A stretch of 62,661 bases of DNA, from positions 1 through 62,661 of the forward strand of contig JANWUR010000020.1 in NCBI GenBank assembly GCA_024958655.1, given 5' to 3'. The position numbers and the translations under genes were made by a program. This DNA is from Cyanobium sp. FGCU6. Lineage in GTDB: Bacteria; Cyanobacteriota; Cyanobacteriia; PCC-6307; Cyanobiaceae. Under the pieces are notes generated by a model. It made no database searches, had not been told where the DNA came from, and was given only the letters and a program-made list of their open reading frames with translations. Shown piece by piece: positions 1-8,486 of this stretch. How positions within the stretch are numbered: position 1 is the stretch's first letter; each line of letters opens with the position of its first letter.

Positions 1-58
1 ACCACTCTACGGCGTCGCCGTCCTGTTCGCGGAGTCATCTGCGTAATCAAGACTCTCC

Positions 59-226
59 ATGAGCGACTCCACCCAACAACAACTCGGTAACACCCTCTGG
101 GCGATCGCCGATCAGCTGCGCGGGGCGATGAACGTGGACGACTTCCGCGACTACATGCTCGCCTTCCTGTTCCTGCGCTATCTCTCCGATAACTACGAGA
201 TCGCCGCCAGGAAGGAGCTGGGCAGC
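59..226 (+). pseudogene. HsdM N-terminal fragment (type I restriction-modification methylase)
   Basis: About 56 residues match the N-terminal helical domain of type I DNA methylase subunits: an opening with LGNTLW, then RGAMNVDDFRDYMLAFLFLRYLSD. The homology stops near base 226, where the frame enters zeta-toxin-like sequence read in another frame. Full HsdM proteins are about 500 residues and carry an SAM-binding domain with an NPPF motif, none of which is here. No hsdS or hsdR is visible. The fragment looks like a scar left by deletion or insertion at the edge of a defence locus. Confidence 0.75.
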
Positions 227-228
227 GA

Positions 229-579
229 ATGCTCAGCGAGATCGAGGATTGCGTCAGCAAAAAGCAGGGTTTTGCCCTGGAAACCACCCTGTCAGGAACA
301 GGGTATCGGCGCAAGATCCGCAGATGGCGATCACTTGGCTACTCCGTGAGTCTCTGGTTCCTCAGCCTGCCCAACCCTGAACTGGCCATCTTTCGCGTGA
401 AGGAACGGGTGCGGTAGTGTGGACATTCGATCCCCGAAGAGGTAATCCGCCGCCGCTTTACCGCAGGTCTTCGCAACTTTGAAACCATTTATAAATAGGA
501 GGTGGATGACTGGATCAAATTCAACAACATGGGCGATCAACCCATCTTGTTAGAATGGGGCGAAGGAGGATGGTCATGA
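229..579 (+). pseudogene. Degenerate zeta-toxin-family kinase, C-terminal part
   Basis: One frame reads through two in-frame TAG codons (415-417 and 496-498) and keeps typical zeta/UDP-sugar-kinase-like features: FALETTLSGTGY, a GYSVSLWFLSLP strand, PELAIFRVKERV, then after the first stop GGH-like CGHSIPEEVIRRRF and GLRNFETIY, and after the second DDWIKFNN and a WGEGG-like tail. The N-terminal P-loop (GxxGxGKS) expected in the family is missing, removed at the junction with the HsdM fragment. The kinase therefore cannot be active. The last codons overlap the ATG of the next small gene (ATGA), as in a co-transcribed toxin pair. Confidence 0.75.
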
Positions 580-842
580 AAGACATCTACGAAGCCACCA
601 ATCCCGCCCTGCGAGGCTCCCTCGCTGCCTTGCGGCGTGCGGCCGAAGAAGCCCGACGCATCGCCATCCAAACCGGCACCGATCTGATTGTGTTCCGCAA
701 TGGGGAGATCACCCGCATCCCTCCCCAGGATCTCGCCGAGCCGGCAACCCCTGCCGCGCCTGCCAACGCTCCAGCGGCATCGCCAGATCAGCGGCATCCG
801 GCACGCTTTCCAGCTTGCGCAGCAGCCGTTGATCCTGCGTGA
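576..842 (+). CDS. Small companion protein of the zeta-type toxin
   Basis: The ATG at 576 overlaps the stop of the toxin remnant. The first about 55 residues are well formed: MKDIYEATNPALRGS, an Ala/Arg helix AALRRAAEEARRIA, then TGTDLIVFRNGEITRIPPQDL. Similar short proteins accompany zeta-type kinases in cyanobacteria and are presumed antitoxins, which is family knowledge recalled rather than tested. After about residue 57 the frame becomes Ala/Pro-rich and runs antisense to the vapC coding region, so the original stop was probably lost and the last about 30 codons are read-through. The fold is probably intact but orphaned. Confidence 0.5.
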   Translation: MKDIYEATNPALRGSLAALRRAAEEARRIAIQTGTDLIVFRNGEITRIPPQDLAEPATPAAPANAPAASPDQRHPARFPACAAAVDPA

Positions 843-1203
843 GCAAGACAGCCGATCGCTGCTCCGCCAGGGCCAGATACAGGCAGTCGTAGGCGGGATG
901 ATCGAGCTGGCGGCACCAGCGCTGCGCCGAGCTCAGCAGTGCGGCGGCGGGCACCAGCTCGCTGAACAGGCTGGGAGCCAGTTCGGCGATCGCCGCGAAC
1001 TGGGCCTCCGTGATCGCCCCGATCCGCTGGGCCTTCCAGCCGGCGTTGAGCAGTTCCACCAGCACCAGATCCGGTGCGATCAGGTCGGCCGCTGGCGTTG
1101 CCTCCAGCAGCGCCACCGACCAGGCACTGCCCTCCACCTCCGCAAACCAGCCGAGGGCCACCGAGGCATCCACCACCCAGCGACGGGGCTCAGCGCTGCT
1201 CAC
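709..1203 (-). CDS. vapC: PIN-domain ribonuclease toxin (VapC-like)
   Basis: A PIN domain of normal toxin size. The N-terminal strand WVVDASVALGWF carries the first acidic residue, LVLVELLNAGWKA gives the conserved Glu, and HPAYDCLYLALAEQ with LLTQDQRLLRKL gives the later Asp residues. The family cleaves RNA, often initiator tRNA or rRNA, and is held by its antitoxin. The start overlaps the end of the upstream antitoxin by 14 bases, the usual vapBC coupling. The C-terminal about 20 residues (ARQGLPARRDPGEGCG) lie opposite the tail of the zeta companion gene and may be an extension. Confidence 0.85.
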   Translation of the reverse strand: MSSAEPRRWVVDASVALGWFAEVEGSAWSVALLEATPAADLIAPDLVLVELLNAGWKAQRIGAITEAQFAAIAELAPSLFSELVPAAALLSSAQRWCRQLDHPAYDCLYLALAEQRSAVLLTQDQRLLRKLESVPDAADLAMPLERWQARQGLPARRDPGEGCG

Positions 1204-1423
1204 GCGCCTCGCGAATCAGGGCGTCCACAGCCAGGTGGCGCCCCAGCGGCGGGGTCTCGCGGCGCAGTGCAGCAAGCCGTTGACGCACATCATCGTGCTG
1301 GTGCGCCGCTGCCATGAGCAGCTCCCTCAGGCTCTGCTCCAGCGATAGCCCACGAGAACGGGCCCTGGCCCGCAGGGCCTCCACCACCCGCTCATCCAGC
1401 TGGCGGATCAACACCTGGGCCAT
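1190..1423 (-). CDS. vapB: Ribbon-helix-helix antitoxin (VapB/FitA-like)
   Basis: A 77-residue protein starting MAQVLIRQLDERVVEAL, which is the beta-strand and first helix of an RHH DNA-binding domain. ARSRGLSLEQSLRELL follows as the second helix, and a polar C-terminal tail would wrap the toxin. It lies directly upstream of the PIN toxin, overlaps it by 14 bases, and would repress the pair through an operator just upstream. The upstream side (1424-1548) also holds the divergent arsenic operon. Confidence 0.85.
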   Translation of the reverse strand: MAQVLIRQLDERVVEALRARARSRGLSLEQSLRELLMAAAHQHDDVRQRLAALRRETPPLGRHLAVDALIREAREQR

Positions 1424-1501
1424 CCCAGAAACTCATGTGCTATCTCCAATGATAGCAATGGGCGTCGGCATTTCGTCGCCCCCTTAACCCCGCCATAATA
1501 C

Positions 1502-1521
1502 CCATCAACTCTGCTTGATGG
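1502..1521. promoter_or_regulatory. Candidate ArsR operator before the GAPDH-arsJ operon
   Basis: The bases form a perfect inverted repeat, CCATCAA then six bases (CTCTGC) then TTGATGG, ending 27 bases before the GAPDH ATG. It fits the ATCAA-N6-TTGAT pattern reported for cyanobacterial ArsR. The same 7-bp half sites occur at 4485-4504. No arsR gene is in the window. Confidence 0.7.
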
Positions 1522-1548
1522 AAGACTGGCCCCAGCTGCAACCCGGGC

Positions 1549-2598
1549 ATGAGAGTGGGCATCAACGGCTTCGGCCGCATCGGCCGGCTGGTGTTCCGCG
1601 CCCTGTGGGGCCGGCCGGGCAACCGCTCCGCGGAAGCCGGTGGCTACGAGCTGGTGCACATCAACGACAAGGCGGGCGATGCGGCCACCGCCGCCCACCT
1701 GCTGGAGTTCGACTCGGTGCACGGCCGCTGGCCCCACGCCCTGAGCGCCAGCGCAGACGGCATCCAGGTGGATTCCCAGGCGATCAGCTATAGCCAGGCC
1801 GGCGATCCAGCCGCCGTGCCCTGGCGCGATGCCGGCGTGGAGCTGGTGCTCGAATGCAGCGGCAAGATCAAGACCCCGGAAACCCTGGAGCCCTACATCG
1901 CCGAGCTGGGCGTGCAGCGGGTGATCGTGGCCTGCCCGGTGAAGGGCGCCGTGGCCGGCGAGGAGGTGCTCAACATCGTGTTCGGCATCAACCATGGCCT
2001 CTACGACCCCGCCCGCCACCGGGTGATCACCGCCGCCTCCTGCACCACCAACTGCCTGGCGCCGGTGGTGAAGGTGGTGCACGAGAGCTTCGGCATCCGC
2101 CACGGCTCGATCACCACCCTGCACGACGTGACGAACACCCAGGTGGTGATCGACAGCTTCAAGAGCGATCTGCGCCGCTCCCGCTCCTGCCTGCAGAGCC
2201 TGATCCCCACCACCACCGGCTCGGCCAAGGCAATCGGCCTGATCTTCCCTGAGCTCCAGGGCAAGCTCAACGGCCATGCCGTGCGCGTGCCGCTGCTCAA
2301 TGCCTCGCTCACCGATGCGGTGTTCGAACTGGAACGCGCCGTGAGTGTGGAGGAGGTGAACGCTGCCTTCGAGGCGGCGGCGAATGGCCCTCTGCACAGC
2401 ATCCTCGGCTATGAAACCCGGCCGCTGGTGTCGGTCGACTACGTCAACGACAGCCGCAGCGCGATCATCGACGCCCTCTCCACCATGGTGGTGAATGGCA
2501 CCCAGCTCAAGGTGTTCGCCTGGTACGACAACGAGTGGGGCTACAGCTGCCGCATGGCCGATCTGGCATGCCATGTGGCCCTGATGGACGCGCGTTGA
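1549..2598 (+). CDS. ArsJ-associated glyceraldehyde-3-phosphate dehydrogenase
   Basis: A 349-residue GAPDH. The NAD-binding [10 protein letters not shown] is at residues 4-13, and the catalytic motif SCTTNCLAP has Cys165. WYDNEWGYS lies near the C-terminus. It lies 4 bases before arsJ, in the arrangement where this isoform joins arsenate to glyceraldehyde-3-phosphate to make unstable 1-arseno-3-phosphoglycerate, which ArsJ exports (family knowledge). The order and spacing support that role over central glycolysis. Transcription is probably arsenic-responsive through the inverted repeat at 1502-1521. The ATG at 1549 is chosen because [13 protein letters not shown] gives the normal N-terminus. 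Confidence 0.93.
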   Translation: MRVGINGFGRIGRLVFRALWGRPGNRSAEAGGYELVHINDKAGDAATAAHLLEFDSVHGRWPHALSASADGIQVDSQAISYSQAGDPAAVPWRDAGVELVLECSGKIKTPETLEPYIAELGVQRVIVACPVKGAVAGEEVLNIVFGINHGLYDPARHRVITAASCTTNCLAPVVKVVHESFGIRHGSITTLHDVTNTQVVIDSFKSDLRRSRSCLQSLIPTTTGSAKAIGLIFPELQGKLNGHAVRVPLLNASLTDAVFELERAVSVEEVNAAFEAAANGPLHSILGYETRPLVSVDYVNDSRSAIIDALSTMVVNGTQLKVFAWYDNEWGYSCRMADLACHVALMDAR

Positions 2599-2602
2599 GC
2601 CC

Positions 2603-3865
2603 ATGACAGCGATTCGCCAGGGGCTCTCCGCCCTGCAGCAATACATGATCGTGACGGCCAACTACTGGGCCTTCACCCTCACCGATGGCGCCCTGCGCAT
2701 GCTGGTGGTGTTCCATTTCCACGAGCTGGGCTACTCCACCCTGGAGATCGCCTTCCTGTTTCTTTTCTACGAGTTCTTCGGGATCATCACCAATCTCTAT
2801 GGCGGCTGGCTGGGGGCCCGCTTCGGGCTGCGGCTCACGCTGTGGTGCGGCACCTTGATGCAGGTGGCGGCCCTGCTGATGCTGATTCCCGTGGCCGATT
2901 CCTGGCCGAAGTGGTGGAGCGTGGCGTATGTGATGGTGGCCCAGGCGATCAGCGGCATCGCCAAGGATCTCAACAAGATGAGCGCCAAGAGCGCGATCAA
3001 AACGGTGGTGCCCGAAACACCCGACGATCACAGCAAGGGAGAGACGCAACTGTTCAAGTGGGTGGCGATCCTCACCGGCTCCAAGAACGCCCTCAAGGGC
3101 GTGGGTTTCTTCCTCGGCGGCCTGCTGCTCACCACGATCGGCTTCAACGCCGCCGTGGGCGCGATGGCGGCCGGGCTGTTCCTGGCCTTTCTGCTCACGC
3201 TGGTGTTGCCCGGTGACATCGGCCGCATGAAGCAGAAGCCTGGCTTCAGCGCCCTGTTCTCCAAGTCCGAGGGCATCAATGTGCTGTCGCTGGCGCGCTT
3301 CTTCCTGTTCGGTGCCCGCGATGTGTGGTTCGTGGTGGCGCTGCCGGTGTTTCTACAGCAGGCCCTCGGCTGGCGCTTCTGGGAGGTGGGCGGCTTCATG
3401 GGCCTGTGGGTGATCGGCTACGGCATCGTGCAGGGATCGGTGCCGGCCCTGCGCCGCAGCTGGGGTCAGAGCGCCCCTCCCGGAGTGACAGCGGTGCAGT
3501 TCTGGAGTGCTCTGCTGACCGCCATCCCCGCCCTGATGGCGATCACTCTCTGGCGGGAGGTGGGCAATCCCGGCCTCACGGTGGTGGTGGGTCTGGCGGC
3601 CTTCGGGGTGGTGTTCGCCATGAATTCCTCGATCCACAGCTACATGATCCTGGCCTACACCGAGGCCGAGGATGTGAGCCTGAATGTGGGCTTCTATTAC
3701 ATGGCGAATGCCGCTGGCCGTCTGGTGGGCACTCTGCTCTCGGGTGCCCTGTTCCTGGTGGGCGGCATCCAGGCCTGCCTTTGGGCCTCGGCCGTGATGG
3801 TGGCCCTGGCCTTCGCGGTGAGCACCAGGCTGCCCACGCCGCCGCGGCAGCTAAGGGCAGCCTGA
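2603..3865 (+). CDS. arsJ: Organoarsenical efflux MFS transporter ArsJ
   Basis: A 420-residue multi-pass membrane protein of the major facilitator type. The N-terminus QQYMIVTANYWAFTLTDGALRMLVV is typical of ArsJ. An internal polar stretch IAKDLNKMSAKSAIK follows the first helix set, and about 12 hydrophobic segments can be counted. It is thought to export 1-arseno-3-phosphoglycerate made by the GAPDH immediately upstream, giving arsenate resistance without reduction to arsenite. The start is 4 bases after the GAPDH stop, so the two are co-translated. Confidence 0.92.
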   Translation: MTAIRQGLSALQQYMIVTANYWAFTLTDGALRMLVVFHFHELGYSTLEIAFLFLFYEFFGIITNLYGGWLGARFGLRLTLWCGTLMQVAALLMLIPVADSWPKWWSVAYVMVAQAISGIAKDLNKMSAKSAIKTVVPETPDDHSKGETQLFKWVAILTGSKNALKGVGFFLGGLLLTTIGFNAAVGAMAAGLFLAFLLTLVLPGDIGRMKQKPGFSALFSKSEGINVLSLARFFLFGARDVWFVVALPVFLQQALGWRFWEVGGFMGLWVIGYGIVQGSVPALRRSWGQSAPPGVTAVQFWSALLTAIPALMAITLWREVGNPGLTVVVGLAAFGVVFAMNSSIHSYMILAYTEAEDVSLNVGFYYMANAAGRLVGTLLSGALFLVGGIQACLWASAVMVALAFAVSTRLPTPPRQLRAA

Positions 3866-3871
3866 GCCTGC

Positions 3872-4454
3872 TCAGCGGAATTCCGGCTTGCGGGTGTCGT
3901 CGAAGCTGCGGCGCAGTGCCTCGCCGATGGTCAGACCCACCGGCAGGTCACCGCCGAACGAGGTGCCGAGGATGTGGTTGTAAAGCTTCGATTCCACGAT
4001 CCTGTAGGTGTCAGATGGCAAGGGGATGTAGCCCGCTTCTTCAACAAAGCGCAGGCCATTACCCACGGTGAAACTCACGAAGCTACGGATGGCGTCATCG
4101 GAGCTCATCGAAGGCCAGCGGCAGCTCGATGAAGGTGATGCCTTTGCCGGCGCAGGCCTTCAGTTCCCTGCTGCTGATCGGCCTGGAGGCGTTGGCGATC
4201 GGGATCTCGCCGGCACAGAACCTGCGCAGACCGGCACTGGTGCACACCTCGCTCAGTTCCAGAATTACTTCCTGGCCCTGCTCGGCGCTGCGGTAGGCCG
4301 CCACCGCCCGCTCGATCACCGGGAACACCGTGCTGGAACCGCTGATTTTAATGGTCGAGGTGGCTTTCGGCGCAGAAGAACTGCAAGCGGAGAGCAGGGC
4401 TGCCAAGGCGGGCAGCAGGCACAGCACGACGGGACCTGGTTGCTTGGTGCCCAT
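3872..4454 (-). pseudogene. PstS-like phosphate-binding lipoprotein with internal deletion and frameshift
   Basis: The 5' part (about 4095-4454) encodes a lipoprotein signal ending LLSACSS, then IKISGSSTVFPVIERAVAAY and SRPISSRELKACAGKGI, typical of the PstS phosphate-binding family. The 3' part (3872-4108) is in another frame and encodes the family C-terminus (AIRSFVSFTVGNGLRFVEEAGYIPLP). Together they give only about 200 residues against about 320 normally, so roughly 120 residues were lost at the junction near 4095-4108 and the frame shifted. It sits convergent to arsJ and starts behind a second ArsR-like site. The intact ancestor was probably an arsenic-induced phosphate-binding protein. 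Confidence 0.8.
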
Positions 4455-4484
4455 GGCCAGAAGGGGAAACACCGTCAGACTGAT

Positions 4485-4504
4485 CCATCAAGTCTCGTTG
4501 ATGG
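4485..4504. promoter_or_regulatory. Second candidate ArsR operator, before the PstS-like gene
   Basis: CCATCAA-GTCTCG-TTGATGG, a perfect 7-bp inverted repeat with a 6-base spacer. The half sites are identical to those at 1502-1521 and only the spacer differs. It lies about 31 bases upstream of the pseudogene ATG on the minus strand. Confidence 0.7.
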
Positions 4505-4816
4505 TAAGGATTGGTTGTCTCGGTGCTGGTCGTCATCTTCCGCCGTCTCAGCACCATGGGGTGATCTGCGTGCCCGCCATGCGGCAGAACCCCTTCTGCC
4601 CGCTCACCACGGAAAGGCTGTGGCCGTTAAGGCAACGGTTCTGGTGCTTCTGAGGCTGCTGACCAAGGCTGAGCTGCGTATCGCTGCCTTCTCGGCAACG
4701 GTTTTCTTCCTGTAGGTGTGAGCAAACCAAACCCCGGAGCATGGGCCCCGGGCGTCTGCCTGATCAGCCGTGGTGCCGTCCCCAGGATGCGGGCGCCGAG
4801 AACGGAAAGCCCCTCG
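4505..4816. other. Gene-free stretch between the pstS remnant and the decarboxylase gene
   Basis: No reading frame here has family-like features. Two similar short tracts near 4629 and 4698 share GGCAACGGTT. The stretch should hold the promoter of the pstS-like gene at its left edge; I see nothing else. Confidence 0.4.
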
Positions 4817-6493
4817 CTACCCAACCTCCGGAGTACGCAACTTGTAGCCGCGGTCGATGATCGCGTCAGCCATGGGCTGGCTTTCCTCGTTGGGGATCAT
4901 CACTTCGATGTAGGCCGCACCATCGTGCGCATCGATCTGATCGAGCACCTGATCGAGCTCCGCCACCGTGCTCACCCGAGCGCTCAGCCAGTTCCTGCAG
5001 CCAAAGGCCTGCGGCAGCAGGTGGTAGTTCACAGGAGCGAGGTCGTCGTAGTCATGGCCTCGCTCACTGATCACATCTTCAATGCCATAGAGGCCGTTGT
5101 TGAGCACAAAGATCCGCGGCCTGACCCCGTAGCGGCCCATCACCGCCAGTTCGTTGAGGGTGAGCTGATGCGAGCCATCACCGCTCACCATCCAGGTGTT
5201 GCCGCTGGTCTTGGCCATCGCCACGCCCAGACAGGCCGGGGTGGCCCAGCCGATCGAGCCCCACAGGCCTTGCCCCTCCGCCGTGACGCCAGGCGGCAGC
5301 AGCACCTTGTTGAGGTGGGTCATGCAGGTGCCCGTTTCGATCACCAGCGTGTCACCGGCCCGTAGGCGCCGCTGCAGGCGCGGATAGAAGCTGGCCGAGG
5401 CCATGGGATCCTCCCCACTGCCCACCAGTGCAGGGGGCTCGAGCGTCAGGCCATGGTCGGCGCAGCGAAGTGTGAGCCGCTCGTGCAGGGTCTTGAGAAC
5501 GTCGTCAATGGCGACGTTGATGAACACCTTCTCTCCACAGCGCACCCAGCTGTCATGGATCGACAGGACCTTGCTCTCGTCGTAAGGGCCCGTCCAGAAA
5601 CCGGTGTTGAGCTCGCTGGTCACAATGCCGCCGATGTCGAGCACCAGATCGGCGTTGTTCACCAGGTCCCGCACCGCCTTGGATGAGGACAGATTGCCAG
5701 CGTTGAGACCGACGTATTGCGGCATCCCCTCATCCATCGTGCCCTTGTCGTTGGGGGTGAGGGCCGTGGGCAGGTTGGCCTTCTCAATCAGGGCCAGTGC
5801 CGTGTCACGCACGCCATAGCGGCTCACCAGATGGGTCAGCACCGCCACCGGCTTCTTGGCCGTATCCAGGCGCAAGAGAATCGTCTGCACGGCGGCCTCC
5901 AGCTCCTCGGGCACGCTCTTCTGGCGCTTGACGGCGGCAAGGGGTACCCCGATGATCGGTTGACCCAGCACCGGCTGGCCCCCATTCACCTCCGAGATCA
6001 CCAGATAGGCCGGCATGCTCTGGCGCAGGGCCTCCCGGATCACACGCTCCAGCTCCTCCACACAGTTGTCGGGTGTGAGCACGGCACTGACGCAGGTCGC
6101 TGCCGCCGAGAGCGCCTGAAAGCGGTCGTAGACCGTGTCACCCAGGTTGTGGTGCGTCACCAGCCCCTGCCGCTGGATACGCTCACTCGGCATCCCCACC
6201 AGGTGAAACACCGGCAGGCGGTGGGCTTTGCTGCCCATCACACCGTTGATCGCGGAAAGCTCTCCGACCCCATAGGTGGTGGAGAGCATCGCCGCACCCC
6301 GAATCCGGGCGTAGCCATCGGCGGCATAGGCCGCGTTCAACTCATTGGTCGAGGCCACCCACGACAGGCCGGGCACCTTCTCGGCAGCGTCGTCGATGGC
6401 AAACGCATAGTCGCCCGGAACGCCAAAGATCCGATCAATTCCCAGCTGGGACAGACGAGTGAGTGCGTAGTGGGCAACGGTGGGAATTGTCAC
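4817..6493 (-). CDS. Pyruvate decarboxylase-type ThDP-dependent 2-keto acid decarboxylase
   Basis: A full-length 558-residue ThDP enzyme. The catalytic cofactor-activating Glu is at NELNAAY (Glu51), a paired His (THHNLGD, His114-His115) is diagnostic for pyruvate/indolepyruvate decarboxylases, and the ThDP-Mg motif runs from GDGSHQLT to LNNGLYGIED with its Glu kept. The likely reaction is non-oxidative decarboxylation of pyruvate, or another 2-keto acid, to the aldehyde in the cytoplasm. An alcohol dehydrogenase to complete ethanol fermentation is not in the window, so substrate choice is open. It fits a microaerobic lifestyle, as does the D1-prime gene further on. Start MTIPTVAHYAL fits the family N-terminus. 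Confidence 0.88.
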   Translation of the reverse strand: MTIPTVAHYALTRLSQLGIDRIFGVPGDYAFAIDDAAEKVPGLSWVASTNELNAAYAADGYARIRGAAMLSTTYGVGELSAINGVMGSKAHRLPVFHLVGMPSERIQRQGLVTHHNLGDTVYDRFQALSAAATCVSAVLTPDNCVEELERVIREALRQSMPAYLVISEVNGGQPVLGQPIIGVPLAAVKRQKSVPEELEAAVQTILLRLDTAKKPVAVLTHLVSRYGVRDTALALIEKANLPTALTPNDKGTMDEGMPQYVGLNAGNLSSSKAVRDLVNNADLVLDIGGIVTSELNTGFWTGPYDESKVLSIHDSWVRCGEKVFINVAIDDVLKTLHERLTLRCADHGLTLEPPALVGSGEDPMASASFYPRLQRRLRAGDTLVIETGTCMTHLNKVLLPPGVTAEGQGLWGSIGWATPACLGVAMAKTSGNTWMVSGDGSHQLTLNELAVMGRYGVRPRIFVLNNGLYGIEDVISERGHDYDDLAPVNYHLLPQAFGCRNWLSARVSTVAELDQVLDQIDAHDGAAYIEVMIPNEESQPMADAIIDRGYKLRTPEVG

Positions 6494-6563
6494 GAATTGG
6501 AAGGAACGGATCGAACGGAGTTAAGCCGTTCAGCCATTAAAGAAGGCGTCTTCCCTTTGGGCG

Positions 6564-7655
6564 ATGTTTGTTACACAACAAAGCCCACAGCGTGGCGAGT
6601 GCACCGGGCCAAGACCTCCGCCACGCGCACGCCTGCTGCCTACCATCGGGCTGGCCCGCCATCACGGGATGGTAGCCGTGCCGCAGCAACAACCCCTCCA
6701 GCAGGCCATCCGTGTGGCGGCGGATCCCGTCACAGTCTTGGAATGGATTGTGCAGCAGGCACTGGTGTTGCTGCCCCAGGCCGACGGGAAAGCGCTGGAG
6801 GTGTGAAGGCATCTGGATAGGTTGGAGTACCTCACAGGAGCCCGGACCCTGAGCTCCAATGTGGGGTTGCGTTTACCAGTGCATGGAAGCCTGTCCGGCC
6901 TCTGCCTGCTCACCGGCGCCATCCAGCTCGGCATCGATGGACGCAACGATGCTCGGGTCGACAGCGCTGCGGTGGCGGCCACCGGCGTCCGCTCGATCCC
7001 TTGCGTACCCCTGGCGGATCAGCTCTGCAGCGTGGCGATGCTCGATCGGCTCGACACTCCGGAGATGGCCGGGCTGGACTGGCAGCAGGCGACAGCCCAG
7101 TTCGTGGCCAGTGTCATGACCCCCGGTCTGGTCGATCGGGTCACCCTGCAGCACCGCATTGAGTCTGTGCTGCAGGCCGCCGCGCTGGATATCATCTTCC
7201 AGCTCGTTATCGATCTCCAGGCGGATCAGATCGTGGCCTGCGAGACGCTCAGCAGCTGCCACTCGCCCACGGGGGAATCACCAAGCTGGTGGTTTGAGGC
7301 CGCCCATCCTGTGGGGCTGGGTGTGGAGTTGGAGTTGCTGGCCGAGCGCCGCGCCCTGGTGTTGATGTCTCAGGTGCCGGGCGATCTTGGAATGGCGGTG
7401 AACGTCGGTCCGGAAACGCTCCTGAGGCCGGTGTTACTCGACCGGATGGAGATGGCCGATCCCGTAGGCAAGGCCATGGCCATGGCCATCGTTTCCTTTG
7501 CCGAAGCCATGGGCAGCCGCGTCATCACCGAAGGCCTGGAAATGCGCGAGGACGTGGAATGCCTGAGCCGACTTGGTGTGGGCTAGATCCAGGGATTCAT
7601 CGACTGGAAGCCAATGCCGGTGGACGAGCTGATTGCCTGTGTCGGTTGCGCTTGA
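6564..7655 (+). pseudogene. Dead GAF-EAL (cyclic-di-GMP phosphodiesterase-like) gene
   Basis: One frame contains a GAF-like domain (QQAIRVAADPVTVLEWIV, then GLRLPVHGSLSGLCLLTG, then TGVRSIPCVPLADQ) and a degraded EAL domain (FQLVIDLQADQIVACETLS; WFEAAHPVGLGVELE; GSRVITEGLEMREDVECLSRLGV). A TGA at 6804-6806 splits the GAF part and a TAG at 7584-7586 precedes the remaining tail IQGFIDWKPMPVDEL. The EAL catalytic core is shortened, with the EAL loop (ETLS where ExL is expected) and Asp-rich strands missing. The ancestor sensed a signal through GAF and handled cyclic di-GMP; this copy cannot. Confidence 0.75.
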
Positions 7656-7710
7656 CGGGGCAGGACTGGCGCCAAAAGGCACTGCTATGTCATGGGTTCC
7701 CTCTCGGCTG

Positions 7711-7851
7711 CAGGTGACAGCCTCGACACCGCGCCGGCCTCGCGGAACAGCGCCGCCACGGCCGACTCCTCACTCCAGGGTGTAGCGGCAGCGGCAGCCG
7801 AGCGGGCAGGCTCAGCAGAGCCACAGCCAGCAGGGTGCGTGGGGTGCCCAT
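7711..7851 (-). pseudogene. 5' remnant of a class D beta-lactamase gene
   Basis: From the minus-strand ATG at 7851 a signal-peptide-like stretch MGTPRTLLAVALLSLPARL is encoded. In a shifted frame the first residues of the mature enzyme follow (SEESAVAALFREAG). The rest of the enzyme is absent. The block is homologous to the start of the gene at 12535-13328, and it identifies where that gene lost part of its signal peptide. Confidence 0.65.
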
Positions 7852-7890
7852 GGGTTTGCGGCGGTGGGGGGTGCCGATCAGCCTCGCCCA

Positions 7891-8050
7891 GGCTTCATGG
7901 GAGCGCCAGCGGCAGCAGGCGGTTGCCCTCAGGGTCCCCAAGCAGCCAGGCCACGTCGCCGAACGGTTCCTGGCGCGGAGGATCGTCCGCGGTGGCGCCC
8001 AGCCCCTGCGCTTCCTCCATCCAGGCGGTCAGCAGGAGCGAGCCGCTCAT
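7891..8050 (-). pseudogene. Remnant of a VOC (glyoxalase-fold) gene
   Basis: The first codons (MSGS) and the last third of the VOC protein at 13373-13747 are recognisable (WMEEAQGLGA-like, DPEG-like, then RLLPLALP), but about 200 bases between them are missing. It follows the CDGSH gene by an ATGA overlap, exactly as in the fuller copy. Confidence 0.65.
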
Positions 8051-8313
8051 CCCCATGGCTTCCACCAGGGCCTGCGTGCAGGGGCGCCATGGCTGCCATC
8101 ACACAGGGGATAGCGGTGGGAGCGGCTGCAGCGGCACATCTGCACCGTGGCCGGCTCGCTCAGCCGCAGTTCATAGGACACCCTCCCCGTGCCCAGGTGG
8201 GCACCATCGCAGAGCCAGCCGTGGTGGCTGCGGTCGCAGCTGCAGAGCTGGTGCACGCCAGCCGACAGCTCGAGGGGCTCCGGGCCGTGGGCGGGGGTGG
8301 TGGGCTCAGGCAT
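8047..8313 (-). CDS. CDGSH iron-sulfur domain protein, copy 1
   Basis: An 88-residue protein with two CDGSH-type motifs: CSCDRSHHGWLCDGAH and CRCSRSHRYPLCDGSH. Each supplies three Cys and one His for a 2Fe-2S cluster, as in tandem-motif bacterial CDGSH proteins that act in redox or iron-sulfur handling. It is nearly identical to the copy at 13744-14025. The start at 8313 gives MPEPTTPAHGPEPLEL, equivalent to the other copy. Unlike that copy it sits before ruined VOC and beta-lactamase genes. Confidence 0.8.
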   Translation of the reverse strand: MPEPTTPAHGPEPLELSAGVHQLCSCDRSHHGWLCDGAHLGTGRVSYELRLSEPATVQMCRCSRSHRYPLCDGSHGAPARRPWWKPWG

Positions 8314-8486
8314 GAAGGATGGCCCTCCCGTTGACACATCAGCCCAGTCTGCTGCGGCGTCAATCCTCGATCGCAACTGTGAGCAGCGGCACCACGTCTG
8401 GATCGAGGCGTCACTGGTGCAGCAGCTGGCTGATGCAAACCACTCCTGGGAGCCATTCATCCTTTCGCTGACCCTGTTACCTCGTT

